Shown in pieces: positions 8,200 to 16,524 of a stretch of 64,000 nucleotides of DNA; within the stretch, counting starts at the first letter, position 1; every line of letters begins with the position of its first letter. The DNA comes from Pseudorhodoferax sp032153935 (GTDB lineage Bacteria; Pseudomonadota; Gammaproteobacteria; Burkholderiales; Burkholderiaceae_C): contig NZ_CAXUQL020000001.1 in assembly GCF_964253035.1 (NCBI RefSeq), positions 744,001-808,000 on the forward strand. The letters run 5' to 3'. A model generated the notes under the pieces. That model saw only the letters and a list, made by a program, of their open reading frames with translations, was not told the DNA's origin and did no database searches. The position numbers were made by a program, and so were the translations under genes.

Positions 8200-9146
8200 C
8201 GCAGCAGCCTGTCCGCGGAGGCCGTCGGCGTGCGAAAGCCCGCCGCTGCAGCAGGTGCGCCCTCGCCCAGGCGCTCGAACTCGGCGATGACCTGGGCCCC
8301 CAGCAGCAGCAGCGCGGCCGCCAGCTCCAGGCTCAGCAGCACGGCGATCGCCGTGGTCAGCGAGCCGTAGACCTGGCCGATCTGCGACAGCGTGGACAGG
8401 TACCAGACCAGCACGCGGCGGGAGATCTCCCACAACACGGCTGCGGCCAGCGCACCCAGCAGCGCGTGCGACAGAGACAGCCGGCCGACCGGCATGACCA
8501 GGTAGATCGAGGCCAGCAGCAGCACCTCGCCGGCAAAGCCCAACAGGTACAGCAGCGCGGTGGACACGCGGTCCAGCGACCAGTCCAGCCACAGGAAGTG
8601 CAGCTCCTCGCGCCCGATGGCCTGCAGCGCGCCCGACACCAGGGTCACCACCAGCAGGCCGGCACCCACCGACAGGATGTAGGCATAGGGCAGCGCGGCC
8701 GAGACGACGAAGCGCCGCCGCCGGATCGCCACGCGGTGGTGGAACACCACCGACATCGCGTTCTCCAGCACCGTGAAGGCCAGCGAACTGAAGAACAGCA
8801 TGCTGGCCAGCAGCACCCAGCCCAGCACCTCACGGTGCGCGAGGAAGTTGCCCAGCTCGGCCACGATGGCGCCCGACTGGCCCGGCAGCAGCCAGGCCAG
8901 GTAATGCCGCAGCGTGGCCAGCAGCGCGGCCTCGTCGATGAAGTGCGAGAGCGCGATGACCGTCAGGATCAGCATGGGCACGATGGACAGCAGCGCGTAG
9001 TACGCCACCGCACCGGCCAGCAGCAGGCCCTGGTTGGCCTTGAAGGCCTTGAGCACCCGCCAGAGGAAGCCGGCGGGATCGGCCAGCAGCAGCGCGAGCC
9101 GGTCGGGTGCGGCCTGCGCCTCAGGGCCCGGGCTGCTGCGGCGCAT
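8196..9146 (-). CDS. YihY/virulence-factor-BrkB family inner-membrane protein
   Basis: The product (316 residues from the ATG at 9146; a GTG further upstream is possible) has six predicted membrane spans. Signature segments are the FKANQGLLLAGAVAYYALLS stretch, typical of YihY/BrkB, and VYGSLTTAIAVLLSLELAA near the C-terminus. Despite the old name 'RNase BN', the family has no proven nuclease role and its function is unclear. Its stop overlaps the opgC-like start by 4 bp, so the two are co-transcribed. The proline-rich sequence upstream of residue 1 lacks conservation signals, which favours the shorter start. Confidence 0.88.
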   Translation of the reverse strand: MRRSSPGPEAQAAPDRLALLLADPAGFLWRVLKAFKANQGLLLAGAVAYYALLSIVPMLILTVIALSHFIDEAALLATLRHYLAWLLPGQSGAIVAELGNFLAHREVLGWVLLASMLFFSSLAFTVLENAMSVVFHHRVAIRRRRFVVSAALPYAYILSVGAGLLVVTLVSGALQAIGREELHFLWLDWSLDRVSTALLYLLGFAGEVLLLASIYLVMPVGRLSLSHALLGALAAAVLWEISRRVLVWYLSTLSQIGQVYGSLTTAIAVLLSLELAAALLLLGAQVIAEFERLGEGAPAAAAGFRTPTASADRLLR

Positions 9147-9273
9147 CGGGGTCGGGCTCCGCGGGCCGGCCGGGCTCGGGCGCGCCGTCGCCCGGCTCCA
9201 CGGGCATGCCGCCCGGTTCGGGCTCGCCGTCGTCTTCACCGTGGCGGCGTGGGGGGCGGTGGGGCAGGGTCAT
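9121..9273 (-). CDS. Possible small Pro/Gly/Glu-rich protein (50 aa)
   Basis: A 50-codon frame begins MTLPHRPPRRHGEDDG and is composed almost entirely of Pro, Gly, Glu, Asp and Arg. It overlaps the start of the yihY gene by 26 bp in another frame. Its low-complexity, charged composition could be a real small cytosolic protein coupled to yihY, or GC-rich leader sequence. No clear ribosome site is seen. Not recognised; existence uncertain. Confidence 0.3.
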   Translation of the reverse strand: MTLPHRPPRRHGEDDGEPEPGGMPVEPGDGAPEPGRPAEPDPDAPQQPGP

Positions 9274-9402
9274 GGCGCGCTCGGGGTCAAGGCTGCCATG
9301 TTCGGCCGCCGGTGCGCCGTTGCCGCCCGGCCGCTGCCGCAAAGCGCTGTAGTCGCGGACCGACAGCGGGCGGGGCGCGGACGCAGCACGCCCAGGCGCC
9401 GC

Positions 9403-9771
9403 TCAGGCCTTCACTTCGACCACCTGCTCGAACCCGCCGAAGATCATGCGCTTGCCGTCGAAGGGCATGGGCGGGTTGCCCGGCGCGGACGGGTCCATGC
9501 GCGGGTCTTCCATCATCTTCTTCATGCCGGCGTCGCGCGTGGCCTTGTCCGGCCATTCGACCCAGGAGAAGGCCACCGTCTCCTCGGCCGTGGCCTGCAC
9601 GGCGCGGTGGAAGTCGGTGAGCTTGCCGTGGGGCACGTCGTCGCCCCAGCCCTCGATGACGCGCAGCGCGCCCAGCTCCAGGAAGATCGGGTCGAGCTTG
9701 CGCGCGTGCGCGATGAACTTCTGCTTGTTGGCGTTGGGGACGGCGATCACGAAACCATCGATGTAGGACAT
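9403..9771 (-). CDS. DUF1428 family protein
   Basis: The 122-residue protein begins MSYIDGFVIAVP and contains ALRVIEGWGDDVP, FSWVEWPDKATRDAGM and a C-terminal FDGKRMIFGGFE, the full pattern of the DUF1428 (YbaA-like) family, a small dimeric alpha/beta-barrel fold of unknown function. The ATG at 9771 has a CCGGAG ribosome site a few bases upstream and begins the conserved sequence; the longer frame to 9813 is not supported. It appears monocistronic, 99 bp from the regulator gene. Confidence 0.92.
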   Translation of the reverse strand: MSYIDGFVIAVPNANKQKFIAHARKLDPIFLELGALRVIEGWGDDVPHGKLTDFHRAVQATAEETVAFSWVEWPDKATRDAGMKKMMEDPRMDPSAPGNPPMPFDGKRMIFGGFEQVVEVKA

Positions 9772-9870
9772 GTCTTCACTCCGGTTGGTTGAGGTACCGG
9801 CGCGCCCATCCACGAGCGCCCCGCATCCCCTCGACGAACGACGGGGCGCCGGATCGACATGTTCAGGCGT

Positions 9871-10599
9871 TCAGCGCCGCGCCGCCACCAATTTCATACC
9901 CGGCATGAGTTCGGCCGCGAGCTCGGGCCGCTCCAGCGCGTAGTCCAGGTTCATGCGCGCTATCTCCACATGCTCCTCGCCCAGCGCCTGGGCGCGGTAC
10001 CCCTGCCCCTTCTCGATGGCCTGCACCATGGCGTGGTGCGTGCGGTGCGCCTGCTGCATCCACTGCTGGCCCTCCTGCATGGACGACTGCATGGGCAGCA
10101 TGGCGCTGGGCGCGGCGAAGGGCTGGCTGTCCAGCATGTCCATGATGCGCTTGACGGCCGCGTTGCCGCAGCCCTCCACCACCAGGCGGTGGAAGCGGTC
10201 GTTCATCTCCACATAGCCGGCGTAGTCATCCAGCTCCATGGTGGGTTTGCCCACCACCTTGTCACCCTCGTCCAGACAATCGTGCAGCTCGCGCAGCAGC
10301 TGGCGCGGCGCGCCGTCCTCGGCCAGCAGGCGCAGCGCCAGGCCTTCGATCACGCCGCGCACGCGGATCGAGTCGGCAATCTCCTGCGAGGTGAACCGGC
10401 GCATCTGGTAGCCGCCGGCCGGCGAGGGCTCGATCAGCCCCTCGTGCTCCAGGCTGGCCAGTGCCAGCCGCACGGGCGTGCGCGAGGCGCCCAGTTTCTC
10501 GGCCAGCGGGATCTCGGCCAGGCGCTCGCCGGGGCCGAATTCGCCCTTCAGGATCATGTCGCGCAGCTGGACGAGCACGCGGGATTGTTGGGAGTCCAT
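9871..10599 (-). CDS. GntR-family transcriptional regulator with FCD domain
   Basis: The 242-residue protein has an N-terminal winged helix (about residues 10-75; LAEKLGASRTPVRLALASLE is the GntR recognition region) and an all-helical FCD ligand domain, with the metal/ligand residues expected around MNDRFHRLVVEG and HRTHHAMVQAI. It is transcribed away from the Rieske/ABC operon and is the obvious candidate for its substrate-responsive repressor. The ATG at 10599 is preceded by GAGG at suitable spacing; longer in-frame starts at 10617 and 10659 exist. Several TGCATGCA palindromes in the divergent gap are likely operators. Confidence 0.9.
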   Translation of the reverse strand: MDSQQSRVLVQLRDMILKGEFGPGERLAEIPLAEKLGASRTPVRLALASLEHEGLIEPSPAGGYQMRRFTSQEIADSIRVRGVIEGLALRLLAEDGAPRQLLRELHDCLDEGDKVVGKPTMELDDYAGYVEMNDRFHRLVVEGCGNAAVKRIMDMLDSQPFAAPSAMLPMQSSMQEGQQWMQQAHRTHHAMVQAIEKGQGYRAQALGEEHVEIARMNLDYALERPELAAELMPGMKLVAARR

Positions 10600-10611
10600 G
10601 GAAGAGCCTCG

Positions 10612-10842
10612 TTGCATGCAGGAGTCGGCGGCGAATTGTAGGAGCCCGATGGACTGCACGCATCAAGAACGTGTTGGCTCGATTTCTGCATGCATCTGTT
10701 TCAAATTGCATTGAATCAAGCCGCCATGCACTGCTTTGATGCAGGACAAACCCCTAGATGCCCGGGAAATCCCGAGCAATACAGTGCGACAAAGCTTTGA
10801 CGCAGGTCAGAGGATACCGACAATGAATCCAATTGCATGCAA
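10612..10842. promoter_or_regulatory. Divergent control region with three TGCATGCA palindromes
   Basis: The gap between the FCD regulator and the Rieske gene carries the same self-complementary core three times: TTGCATGCA at 10612-10620, CTGCATGCAT at 10686-10695 and a perfect TTGCATGCAA at 10833-10842. The first lies beside the regulator start and the last 37 bp before the oxygenase start. A further dyad, TTCAA-N6-TTGAA, follows the second. The gap is clearly more AT-rich than the coding DNA. This layout fits operators for the FCD regulator; binding is inferred. Confidence 0.6.
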
Positions 10843-10878
10843 CGGCGTGCAAACCTGCAAACACCCCTGGAGCTCACG

Positions 10879-12204
10879 ATGATCAGCGCCGAACAGAACG
10901 ACTTCATCACCCGCGTTGGCCGCGGCACGCCGGCCGGCACGCTGCTGCGCAAGTACTGGCAACCCGTGGCCTTGTCCGAGGAACTGCGCGGCCCGCGCCC
11001 GCTCAAGCCGGTGCAGCTGATGGGCCAACACTTCGTGCTGTTCCGCGACGAGAGCGGCCGCGTCGCCCTGCTCGACCGCGACTGCCCGCACCGCGGCGCC
11101 GACCTGGCCTATGGCCGGCTGGAGAACGGCGGCCTGCGCTGCGCCTTCCACGGCTGGCTGTTCGACGCCAGCGGCCAATGCCTGGAAACGCCCGCCGAGC
11201 CCGCTGGCAGCAAGCTGTGCACGCGCATCCAGCAGGGCGCCTACCCGGTGGTGGAGAAAAGCGGCACCGTGTTCGCCTACATCGGCGAGGGCGAGCCGCC
11301 GGCCTTTCCCGACTTCGACTGCTTCGTCGCGCCCGACAGCCACACCTTCGCATTCAAGGGCTTGTGGGAATGCAACTGGCTGCAGGCGCTGGAGGTGGGC
11401 ATGGACCCGGCCCATGCCTCCTTCCTGCACCGCTTCTACGAGGACGAGGACACGGCGGAGAGCTACGGCAAGCAGTTCCGCGGCGCATCGGCGGATTCGG
11501 ACCTGGCCATCACCCAGGTGCTGCGCGAGTACGACCGGCCCGAGATCCGCGCCGAAGCCGCGCCCTACGGCATGCGATTGACCACGCTGCGCACGCTGTC
11601 GCCCGAGCAGACCCATGTGCGCGTGACCAACGTGGTGTTCCCGCAGGCCTTCGTGATCCCCATGAGCACCGAGATGACGATCTCGCAGTGGCATGTGCCC
11701 ATCGACGACCACCACTGCTACTGGTACGCGATCTTCACGAGCTTCACCGGCCCGGTGGACAAGGAGCAGATGCGCGCGCAGCGCCTGAAGACCATCGACC
11801 TGCCCGACTACACCTCGCGCAAGAACAAGCGCAATCAGTACGGCTACAGCGCCGAGGAACAGCGCACCAAGACCTACACCGGCATGGGCGAGGACATCAA
11901 CGTGCACGACCAGTGGGCCTGCGAATCCATGGGCAGCATCCAGGACCGCACGCGCGAGCACCTCGGCACGACCGACAAGGGAATCATGCTGTACCGCCGC
12001 CAGCTCGTGAAGGCGATCGAAGCCGCGCAGGCCGGCGAGCCCGTGCCGATGCAGCCGACGGCCGCGGAGGCCGGCAGCTTCACCGGCCCGCCCTCCATCG
12101 ACGGCGTGGCCGCGGCGGACAAGACCGACAGCTACTGCGTCGACGCCGACCTGGCGCGCCGCCAGGGTTCCGACTGGGCCAGTGCCCGTCTGGCCGCAGC
12201 CTGA
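10879..12204 (+). CDS. Rieske-type ring-hydroxylating oxygenase, alpha subunit
   Basis: The 441-residue product has an N-terminal Rieske domain with the four [2Fe-2S] ligands readable as C69-P-H71 and C88-x-x-H91 (in DRDCPHRGAD and LRCAFHGW). The catalytic domain shows the mononuclear iron motif E172-x3-D176-x2-H179-x4-H184 in LEVGMDPAHASFLH. The sequence resembles phthalate 4,5-dioxygenase-type, single-component-oxygenase (homomeric) alpha subunits; no beta subunit gene is present. It inserts one or two oxygen atoms using electrons from the ferredoxin and reductase encoded three and four genes on. ATG at 10879 chosen for its GGAG site; an upstream in-frame start would lie in the operator. 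First gene of the 11-gene operon. Confidence 0.92.
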   Translation: MISAEQNDFITRVGRGTPAGTLLRKYWQPVALSEELRGPRPLKPVQLMGQHFVLFRDESGRVALLDRDCPHRGADLAYGRLENGGLRCAFHGWLFDASGQCLETPAEPAGSKLCTRIQQGAYPVVEKSGTVFAYIGEGEPPAFPDFDCFVAPDSHTFAFKGLWECNWLQALEVGMDPAHASFLHRFYEDEDTAESYGKQFRGASADSDLAITQVLREYDRPEIRAEAAPYGMRLTTLRTLSPEQTHVRVTNVVFPQAFVIPMSTEMTISQWHVPIDDHHCYWYAIFTSFTGPVDKEQMRAQRLKTIDLPDYTSRKNKRNQYGYSAEEQRTKTYTGMGEDINVHDQWACESMGSIQDRTREHLGTTDKGIMLYRRQLVKAIEAAQAGEPVPMQPTAAEAGSFTGPPSIDGVAAADKTDSYCVDADLARRQGSDWASARLAAA

Positions 12205-12215
12205 GGCGCCACGCG

Positions 12216-13664
12216 ATGAGCACTTTCGCCGAACGCTTCGGCCTCTGGAGCGCCGACCAACAGGCCCAGGCCACCGACATCATCGGCCGCATCGACGCGG
12301 GCGAACTCGACGTGCTGCGCTTCGCCTGGCCCGACCAGCACGGCGTGCTGCGCGGCAAGACCCTGGTGGCCGAGGCCGCGCGCGGCGCGCTCGCACGCGG
12401 GGTCAACCTCACGAGCACGCTGCTGGCCAAGGACACCTCGCACCGCTCGGTGTTTCCGGTGTTCTCCGCCGGCGGCGGCTTCGCGCTCGAAGGCCTGCAG
12501 GGAGGCGCCGACTTCGTGGTGCTGGCCGACCCGGCCACCTTCCGCATGCTGCCCTGGGCGCCGCGCACGGGCTGGGTGCTCTGCGACGCCTACATGAAGG
12601 ACGGCCAGCCCTGCCCCTTCGCCACGCGCCGCATCCTGCAGCGCGCGATCGACCGGCTCGGCACGCGTGGCCTGGAGTTCGTGGCCGGCCTGGAGGTGGA
12701 GTTCCATGTCTTCAAGCTGGACCAGGCCCACATGGCCCTGGCGGATGCAGGCCAGCCAGGCACGCCGCCCGCCGTCTCGCTGCTCACGCACGGCCACCAG
12801 TACCTGACCGAGCTGCGCTACGACCGCGTGGACGGCCTCATGGACCTGCTGCGCACGCAGCTGCAGGCGCTGGGCCTGCCGCTGCACTCGCTGGAGATCG
12901 AGTTCGGCCCCAGCCAGTTCGAGCTCGTGTTCGGCCCCACGGCCGGCATGGAGCCGGCCGACACCATGGTGCTGCTGCGCAGCGCGATCAAGCAGATCTG
13001 CCAGCGCCACGGGTACCACGCCACCTTCATGTGCCGGCCGAAGATTCCCAACGTGATGTCCAGCGGCTGGCACCTGCACCAGTCGCTGCGCCGTGCCGAG
13101 GATGGCGCCAACGCCTTCATGCCCGTGGCCGGCGGCGCCGACGCGCACCCGCTGAGTCCGCTCGGCATGCAGTACCTGGCCGGCCTGCAGGCCCATGCCT
13201 GCGGCGCCGCCGCGCTGGCCAGCCCCACGCTGAACGGCTACCGGCGCTACCGGCCCTTCTCGCTCGCGCCCGACCGCGCGATCTGGGCGCAGGACAACCG
13301 CGGCGCCATGCTGCGCGTGCTGGGCGCGCCGGGCGACAACGCCTCGCGCATCGAGAACCGCGTCGGCGAGCCCACCGCCAACCCCTACCTGTACCTGGCC
13401 TCGCAGCTGTTCTCGGGCCTGCACGGCATCGAACAGGCGATGGACCCCGGCCCCTCGGCCGACGCGCCCTACGAAACGCCGGCTGCGCAGCTGCCGCGCA
13501 CGCTGGACGCCGCGCTGGCCGCGCTGCAGGCCGACACCGTGCTGGTCGAAGGACTGGGCAAGCCCTTTGTCGACTACTACTGCCACATCAAGCAGGCCGA
13601 AATCGCACGCTTCAACCTCGAAGTCACCGAGTGGGAGCACCGCGAATACTTCGACATGTTCTAG
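12216..13664 (+). CDS. Glutamine-synthetase-like ligase (probable gamma-glutamyl-amine ligase)
   Basis: The 482-residue protein covers both GS domains: an N-terminal beta-grasp part (residues ~15-120) and the catalytic barrel with GLEVEFHVF, EIEFGPSQFELVF, SGWHLHQSL and the IENRVGEPTANPYLYLA region that binds ATP and glutamate. It is divergent from true GlnA (no adenylylation-site context) and sits between an oxygenase and its ferredoxin, where ammonia assimilation would be out of place. By analogy with gamma-glutamylanilide, gamma-glutamylisopropylamide and gamma-glutamylputrescine synthetases, it probably ligates glutamate to an amine before oxidation. The substrate is unknown. It lies 11 bp after the oxygenase and 9 bp before the ferredoxin gene. 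Confidence 0.82.
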   Translation: MSTFAERFGLWSADQQAQATDIIGRIDAGELDVLRFAWPDQHGVLRGKTLVAEAARGALARGVNLTSTLLAKDTSHRSVFPVFSAGGGFALEGLQGGADFVVLADPATFRMLPWAPRTGWVLCDAYMKDGQPCPFATRRILQRAIDRLGTRGLEFVAGLEVEFHVFKLDQAHMALADAGQPGTPPAVSLLTHGHQYLTELRYDRVDGLMDLLRTQLQALGLPLHSLEIEFGPSQFELVFGPTAGMEPADTMVLLRSAIKQICQRHGYHATFMCRPKIPNVMSSGWHLHQSLRRAEDGANAFMPVAGGADAHPLSPLGMQYLAGLQAHACGAAALASPTLNGYRRYRPFSLAPDRAIWAQDNRGAMLRVLGAPGDNASRIENRVGEPTANPYLYLASQLFSGLHGIEQAMDPGPSADAPYETPAAQLPRTLDAALAALQADTVLVEGLGKPFVDYYCHIKQAEIARFNLEVTEWEHREYFDMF

Positions 13665-13673
13665 GAACACGCC

Positions 13674-13997
13674 ATGCCCACGATCCACTACATCCTCAAA
13701 GACGGCAGCACGCGCAGCGTCGAAGCCAAGCCTGGCGCCAGCGTGATGGAGACCGCCATCCGCCACAACATCCGCGGCATCGACGCCGAATGCGGCGGCA
13801 GCTGCTCCTGCGCGACCTGCCATGTCTATGTCGCCGACGACTTCCTGGCCAAGCTCCCCGCGCCCGACGCGATGGAAGACGAGCTGCTGGACGGCACCGC
13901 CAGCGAACGCGCGCCCAACAGCCGGCTGAGCTGCCAGATCACGGTGACGGCGGAACTCGACGGGCTCACGGTGCGCGTGCCGGAGACGCAGGTCTGA
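13674..13997 (+). CDS. [2Fe-2S] adrenodoxin-type ferredoxin
   Basis: The 107-residue protein has the vertebrate/putidaredoxin-type ligand pattern C40-x5-C46-x2-C49 (ECGGSCSCATCHVYV) and a distant C87 (SRLSCQI), so it should hold a single [2Fe-2S] cluster. It is the electron carrier between the NAD(P)H reductase encoded next and the Rieske oxygenase at the head of the operon. Normal length for the family (about 105). The stop shares one base with the reductase start (TGATG), which indicates translational coupling and stoichiometric production. Confidence 0.95.
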   Translation: MPTIHYILKDGSTRSVEAKPGASVMETAIRHNIRGIDAECGGSCSCATCHVYVADDFLAKLPAPDAMEDELLDGTASERAPNSRLSCQITVTAELDGLTVRVPETQV

Positions 13998-15238
13998 TGG
14001 CCGACGCACTGGTCATCGTCGGCGCCTCGTACGCGGGCGTGCAGCTCGCGGCCTCCGCACGCGAACTGGGCTTCGACGCGCCCATCGTGCTGCTCGGCGA
14101 CGAGGCGCACGCGCCCTACCAGCGCCCGCCGCTGTCCAAGGGCCTGCTGACCGGCAAGACGGCCGTCGACCAGCTCGCGCTGCGCGGCCCCGACTTCTTT
14201 GCCGAGCAGAACATCGATTTGCGGCTGGGCACGCGCGCCACGGCGCTGGACCTCGCCGCCCGGCGCGTGCAACTGGCCGATGGCAGCCACCTGGACTACG
14301 GCTGGCTGGCGCTGGCCACGGGTGCGCGCTGCCGGCCGCTGAACGTGCCCGGCGCTTCTCTGCAAGGCGTGCACGAGCTGCGCACGCTGGACGACGCGCT
14401 GGCCGTGCACGCCGCCGTCTCGGGCGCCAGCCAGGCCACCCGCGCCTGCGTGGTCGGCGGCGGCTTCATCGGCCTGGAGGTTGCGGCCGCGCTGACGGCC
14501 GCCGGCGCCCTGGTCACCGTGCTCGAAGGGCAGACGCGCCTGCTCGCGCGCAGTTTCCCGCCCGCCATGTCGGACTACGTGGCCGCAGCGCACCGCCAGC
14601 GCGGCGTGGCGTTGGAGCTGGGCCGAGGCGTCCAGGCCCTGTTGGCCAACGCCGCAGGCCATGTGCAGTCCGTGCTGCTCGACGACGGCCGCCAGCTGGC
14701 GTGCGAGCTCGTCGTCCTCGGCATCGGCGTGCTGCCCAACGTGGAGCTGGCCGAGGCGGCCGGCATCGCCTGCGCGGGCGGCATCCTCGTCGATGCCTGC
14801 GGCCGCACCAGCGCGCCGAACGTCCTGGCCGCCGGCGACGTCGCCAACATGGAACTGCCCCATGGCCGCCTGCGCCTCGAATCCATCCAGGCCGCCAACG
14901 ACGGCGCGCGCGCCGCGGCCTCGGTGCTGGTCGGCCAGCCGCAGCCGCTCACGGCCGTGCCCTGGTTCTGGAGCGAGCAGCACGACCTCAAGCTGCAGAT
15001 GGCGGGCATCCCCGCCCATGGCGACCAGACCGTGCTGCGCGGCGACATGGCCGACGACCGCTTCACGCTGTTCTACCTGCGCGACGGCGCGGTCGTGGCC
15101 GCGCACTCGGTCAACCGGCCGGCCGAGCACATGCTGGCGCGCAAGCTGATCGCCGGCCGGGCCCAGATCCCCGCCGAGACCCTGGCCGACCCCGCGGCCG
15201 ACCTCAAACCGTTTTCCATCCTCCAGCCTCGCGGCTGA
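13997..15238 (+). CDS. NAD(P)H-dependent ferredoxin reductase (FAD)
   Basis: The 413-residue protein is a putidaredoxin-reductase-type flavoprotein: FAD-binding VIVGASYAGVQLA near residue 6, PYQRPPLSK, the NAD(P) Rossmann motif ACVVGGGFIGLEVA in the middle, the second FAD motif VLAAGDVAN, and a reductase C-terminal domain with PWFWSEQHDLKLQMAG. It transfers electrons from NAD(P)H to the ferredoxin encoded directly upstream. Together with genes 1 and 3 of the operon it completes a three-component Rieske oxygenase system. The next gene, a binding protein, begins 23 bp later. Confidence 0.93.
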   Translation: MADALVIVGASYAGVQLAASARELGFDAPIVLLGDEAHAPYQRPPLSKGLLTGKTAVDQLALRGPDFFAEQNIDLRLGTRATALDLAARRVQLADGSHLDYGWLALATGARCRPLNVPGASLQGVHELRTLDDALAVHAAVSGASQATRACVVGGGFIGLEVAAALTAAGALVTVLEGQTRLLARSFPPAMSDYVAAAHRQRGVALELGRGVQALLANAAGHVQSVLLDDGRQLACELVVLGIGVLPNVELAEAAGIACAGGILVDACGRTSAPNVLAAGDVANMELPHGRLRLESIQAANDGARAAASVLVGQPQPLTAVPWFWSEQHDLKLQMAGIPAHGDQTVLRGDMADDRFTLFYLRDGAVVAAHSVNRPAEHMLARKLIAGRAQIPAETLADPAADLKPFSILQPRG

Positions 15239-15261
15239 TCCTTCCCACGGAGTTCCCCACG

Positions 15262-16449
15262 ATGACGATGACCAAACGCTCCCTCCTCGCCGCCTCCGCC
15301 ATGGCGGCCCTGGCCTGCATCGCCGGTTCCGCCCACGCCCAGGACGCGCTCAAGATCGGGCTGATCGGCACCTACTCCGGCCCCTACGCCGACTACGGCC
15401 GCCAGTTCGACGCGGGCGTGGCGCTCTACCTCAAGGAGCACGGCGGCAAGATCGCGGGCCGCACGGTGGAGGTGGTCAAGAAGGACACGGGCGGCGCCAA
15501 CCCCGATGCGTCCAAGCGCATCGCGCAGGAGCTGATCGTGCGCGACAAGGTGCAGATCCTCACGGGCCTGGACTTCAGCCCCAACGCCTACGCCGTGGCC
15601 GCTGTCGCCACCCAGGCCAAGATTCCGACCGTGGTGATGAACGCATCCTCCTCGGGCATCACCGCCGCCTCGCCCTATGTGGCGCGGCTGTCGTTCACTG
15701 TGCAGCAGGTCTCCGATCCGATGGCGCGCTGGATGTTGCGCAACGGCACCAAGGAGGCCTACGTGGTGGTGGCCGACTACGCGCCGGGCACCGATGCGCT
15801 GACCGCGTTCAAGAAGGCCTTCGAGCAGGGCGGCGGCAAGGTCGTCGGTGAGCTGAAAACGCCCATGAGCAACCCGGACTTCTCGGCCTACGTGCAGCGC
15901 ATCAAGGATGCCAAGCCACAATCCGTGTTCTTCTTCTTCCCCTCGGGCGTGATGCCGCCGGCCTTCCTCAAGGTCTGGAAGGAACGCGGCATGGACGAGG
16001 CCAGCATCAAGCTCTACGCCACCGGCGAGGCCACCGACGACAGCTACCTGGACGCCACCGGCGACGTGGCGCTGGGCCTCGTCACCAGCCACCACTACTC
16101 CTACGGCCACCCGTCGGCCAAGAACCAGAAGTTCGTGAAGGACTTCGAGGCGCAGTTCGGCAGCACGATGCGCCCGAGCTATTTCGCCGTGACGGCCTAC
16201 GACGCGATGGCGGCCATCGACCTCGCGCTCAAGAAGACCGGCGGCGACGCCAGCGGCGACAAGGTGATGGAGGCGCTCAAGGGCCTGCAGTTCGAAAGCC
16301 CGCGCGGCCCGATCGAGATCGACGCAGCCACGCGCGACATCGTGCAGACCGTCTACATCCGCAAGACCGAGAAGGCCAATGGCAAGCTCGTGAACGTGGA
16401 GTTCGACAAGTTCGACCGCGTCAAGGATCCGGCCAAGGAAGCCAAGTAA
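15262..16449 (+). CDS. Liv-type ABC transporter substrate-binding protein (first copy)
   Basis: The 395-residue product has a signal peptide (KRSLLAASAMAALACIAG, cleavage near AHAQ) and the Leu/Ile/Val-binding-protein fold: LKIGLIGTYSGPYADYGRQF at the mature N-terminus, AQELIVRDKVQIL, ATQAKIPTVVMNAS. The GTYSGP segment commonly contacts the ligand's alpha-carboxylate in this family, although many members bind aromatic or amide compounds instead. Two ATGs lie two codons apart; the first is used. A clearly related paralogue is encoded at the other end of the transporter block. Ligand unknown, probably the operon's degradable substrate. Confidence 0.93.
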   Translation: MTMTKRSLLAASAMAALACIAGSAHAQDALKIGLIGTYSGPYADYGRQFDAGVALYLKEHGGKIAGRTVEVVKKDTGGANPDASKRIAQELIVRDKVQILTGLDFSPNAYAVAAVATQAKIPTVVMNASSSGITAASPYVARLSFTVQQVSDPMARWMLRNGTKEAYVVVADYAPGTDALTAFKKAFEQGGGKVVGELKTPMSNPDFSAYVQRIKDAKPQSVFFFFPSGVMPPAFLKVWKERGMDEASIKLYATGEATDDSYLDATGDVALGLVTSHHYSYGHPSAKNQKFVKDFEAQFGSTMRPSYFAVTAYDAMAAIDLALKKTGGDASGDKVMEALKGLQFESPRGPIEIDAATRDIVQTVYIRKTEKANGKLVNVEFDKFDRVKDPAKEAK

Positions 16450-16524
16450 GCCTGCGCCCACCAAGGCGCTGACCTCGGCGCGCGGCCCCCGGCGGGGCGC
16501 CGCGTGCCCTGCACCGGGAATCCA

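Noticed and set aside
12132..14009. A 625-codon minus-strand frame opposite the GS-like and ferredoxin genes
   Set aside because: Shadow of three convincing plus-strand genes; no recognisable motif and unsuitable composition.
16479..16505. GC-rich imperfect hairpin between the first binding protein and livH of operon A, possible sibling of the operon B structured gap
   Set aside because: Stem is short and interrupted, and shares no sequence with the 42374-42428 stem; reported only as context, not as the same element.
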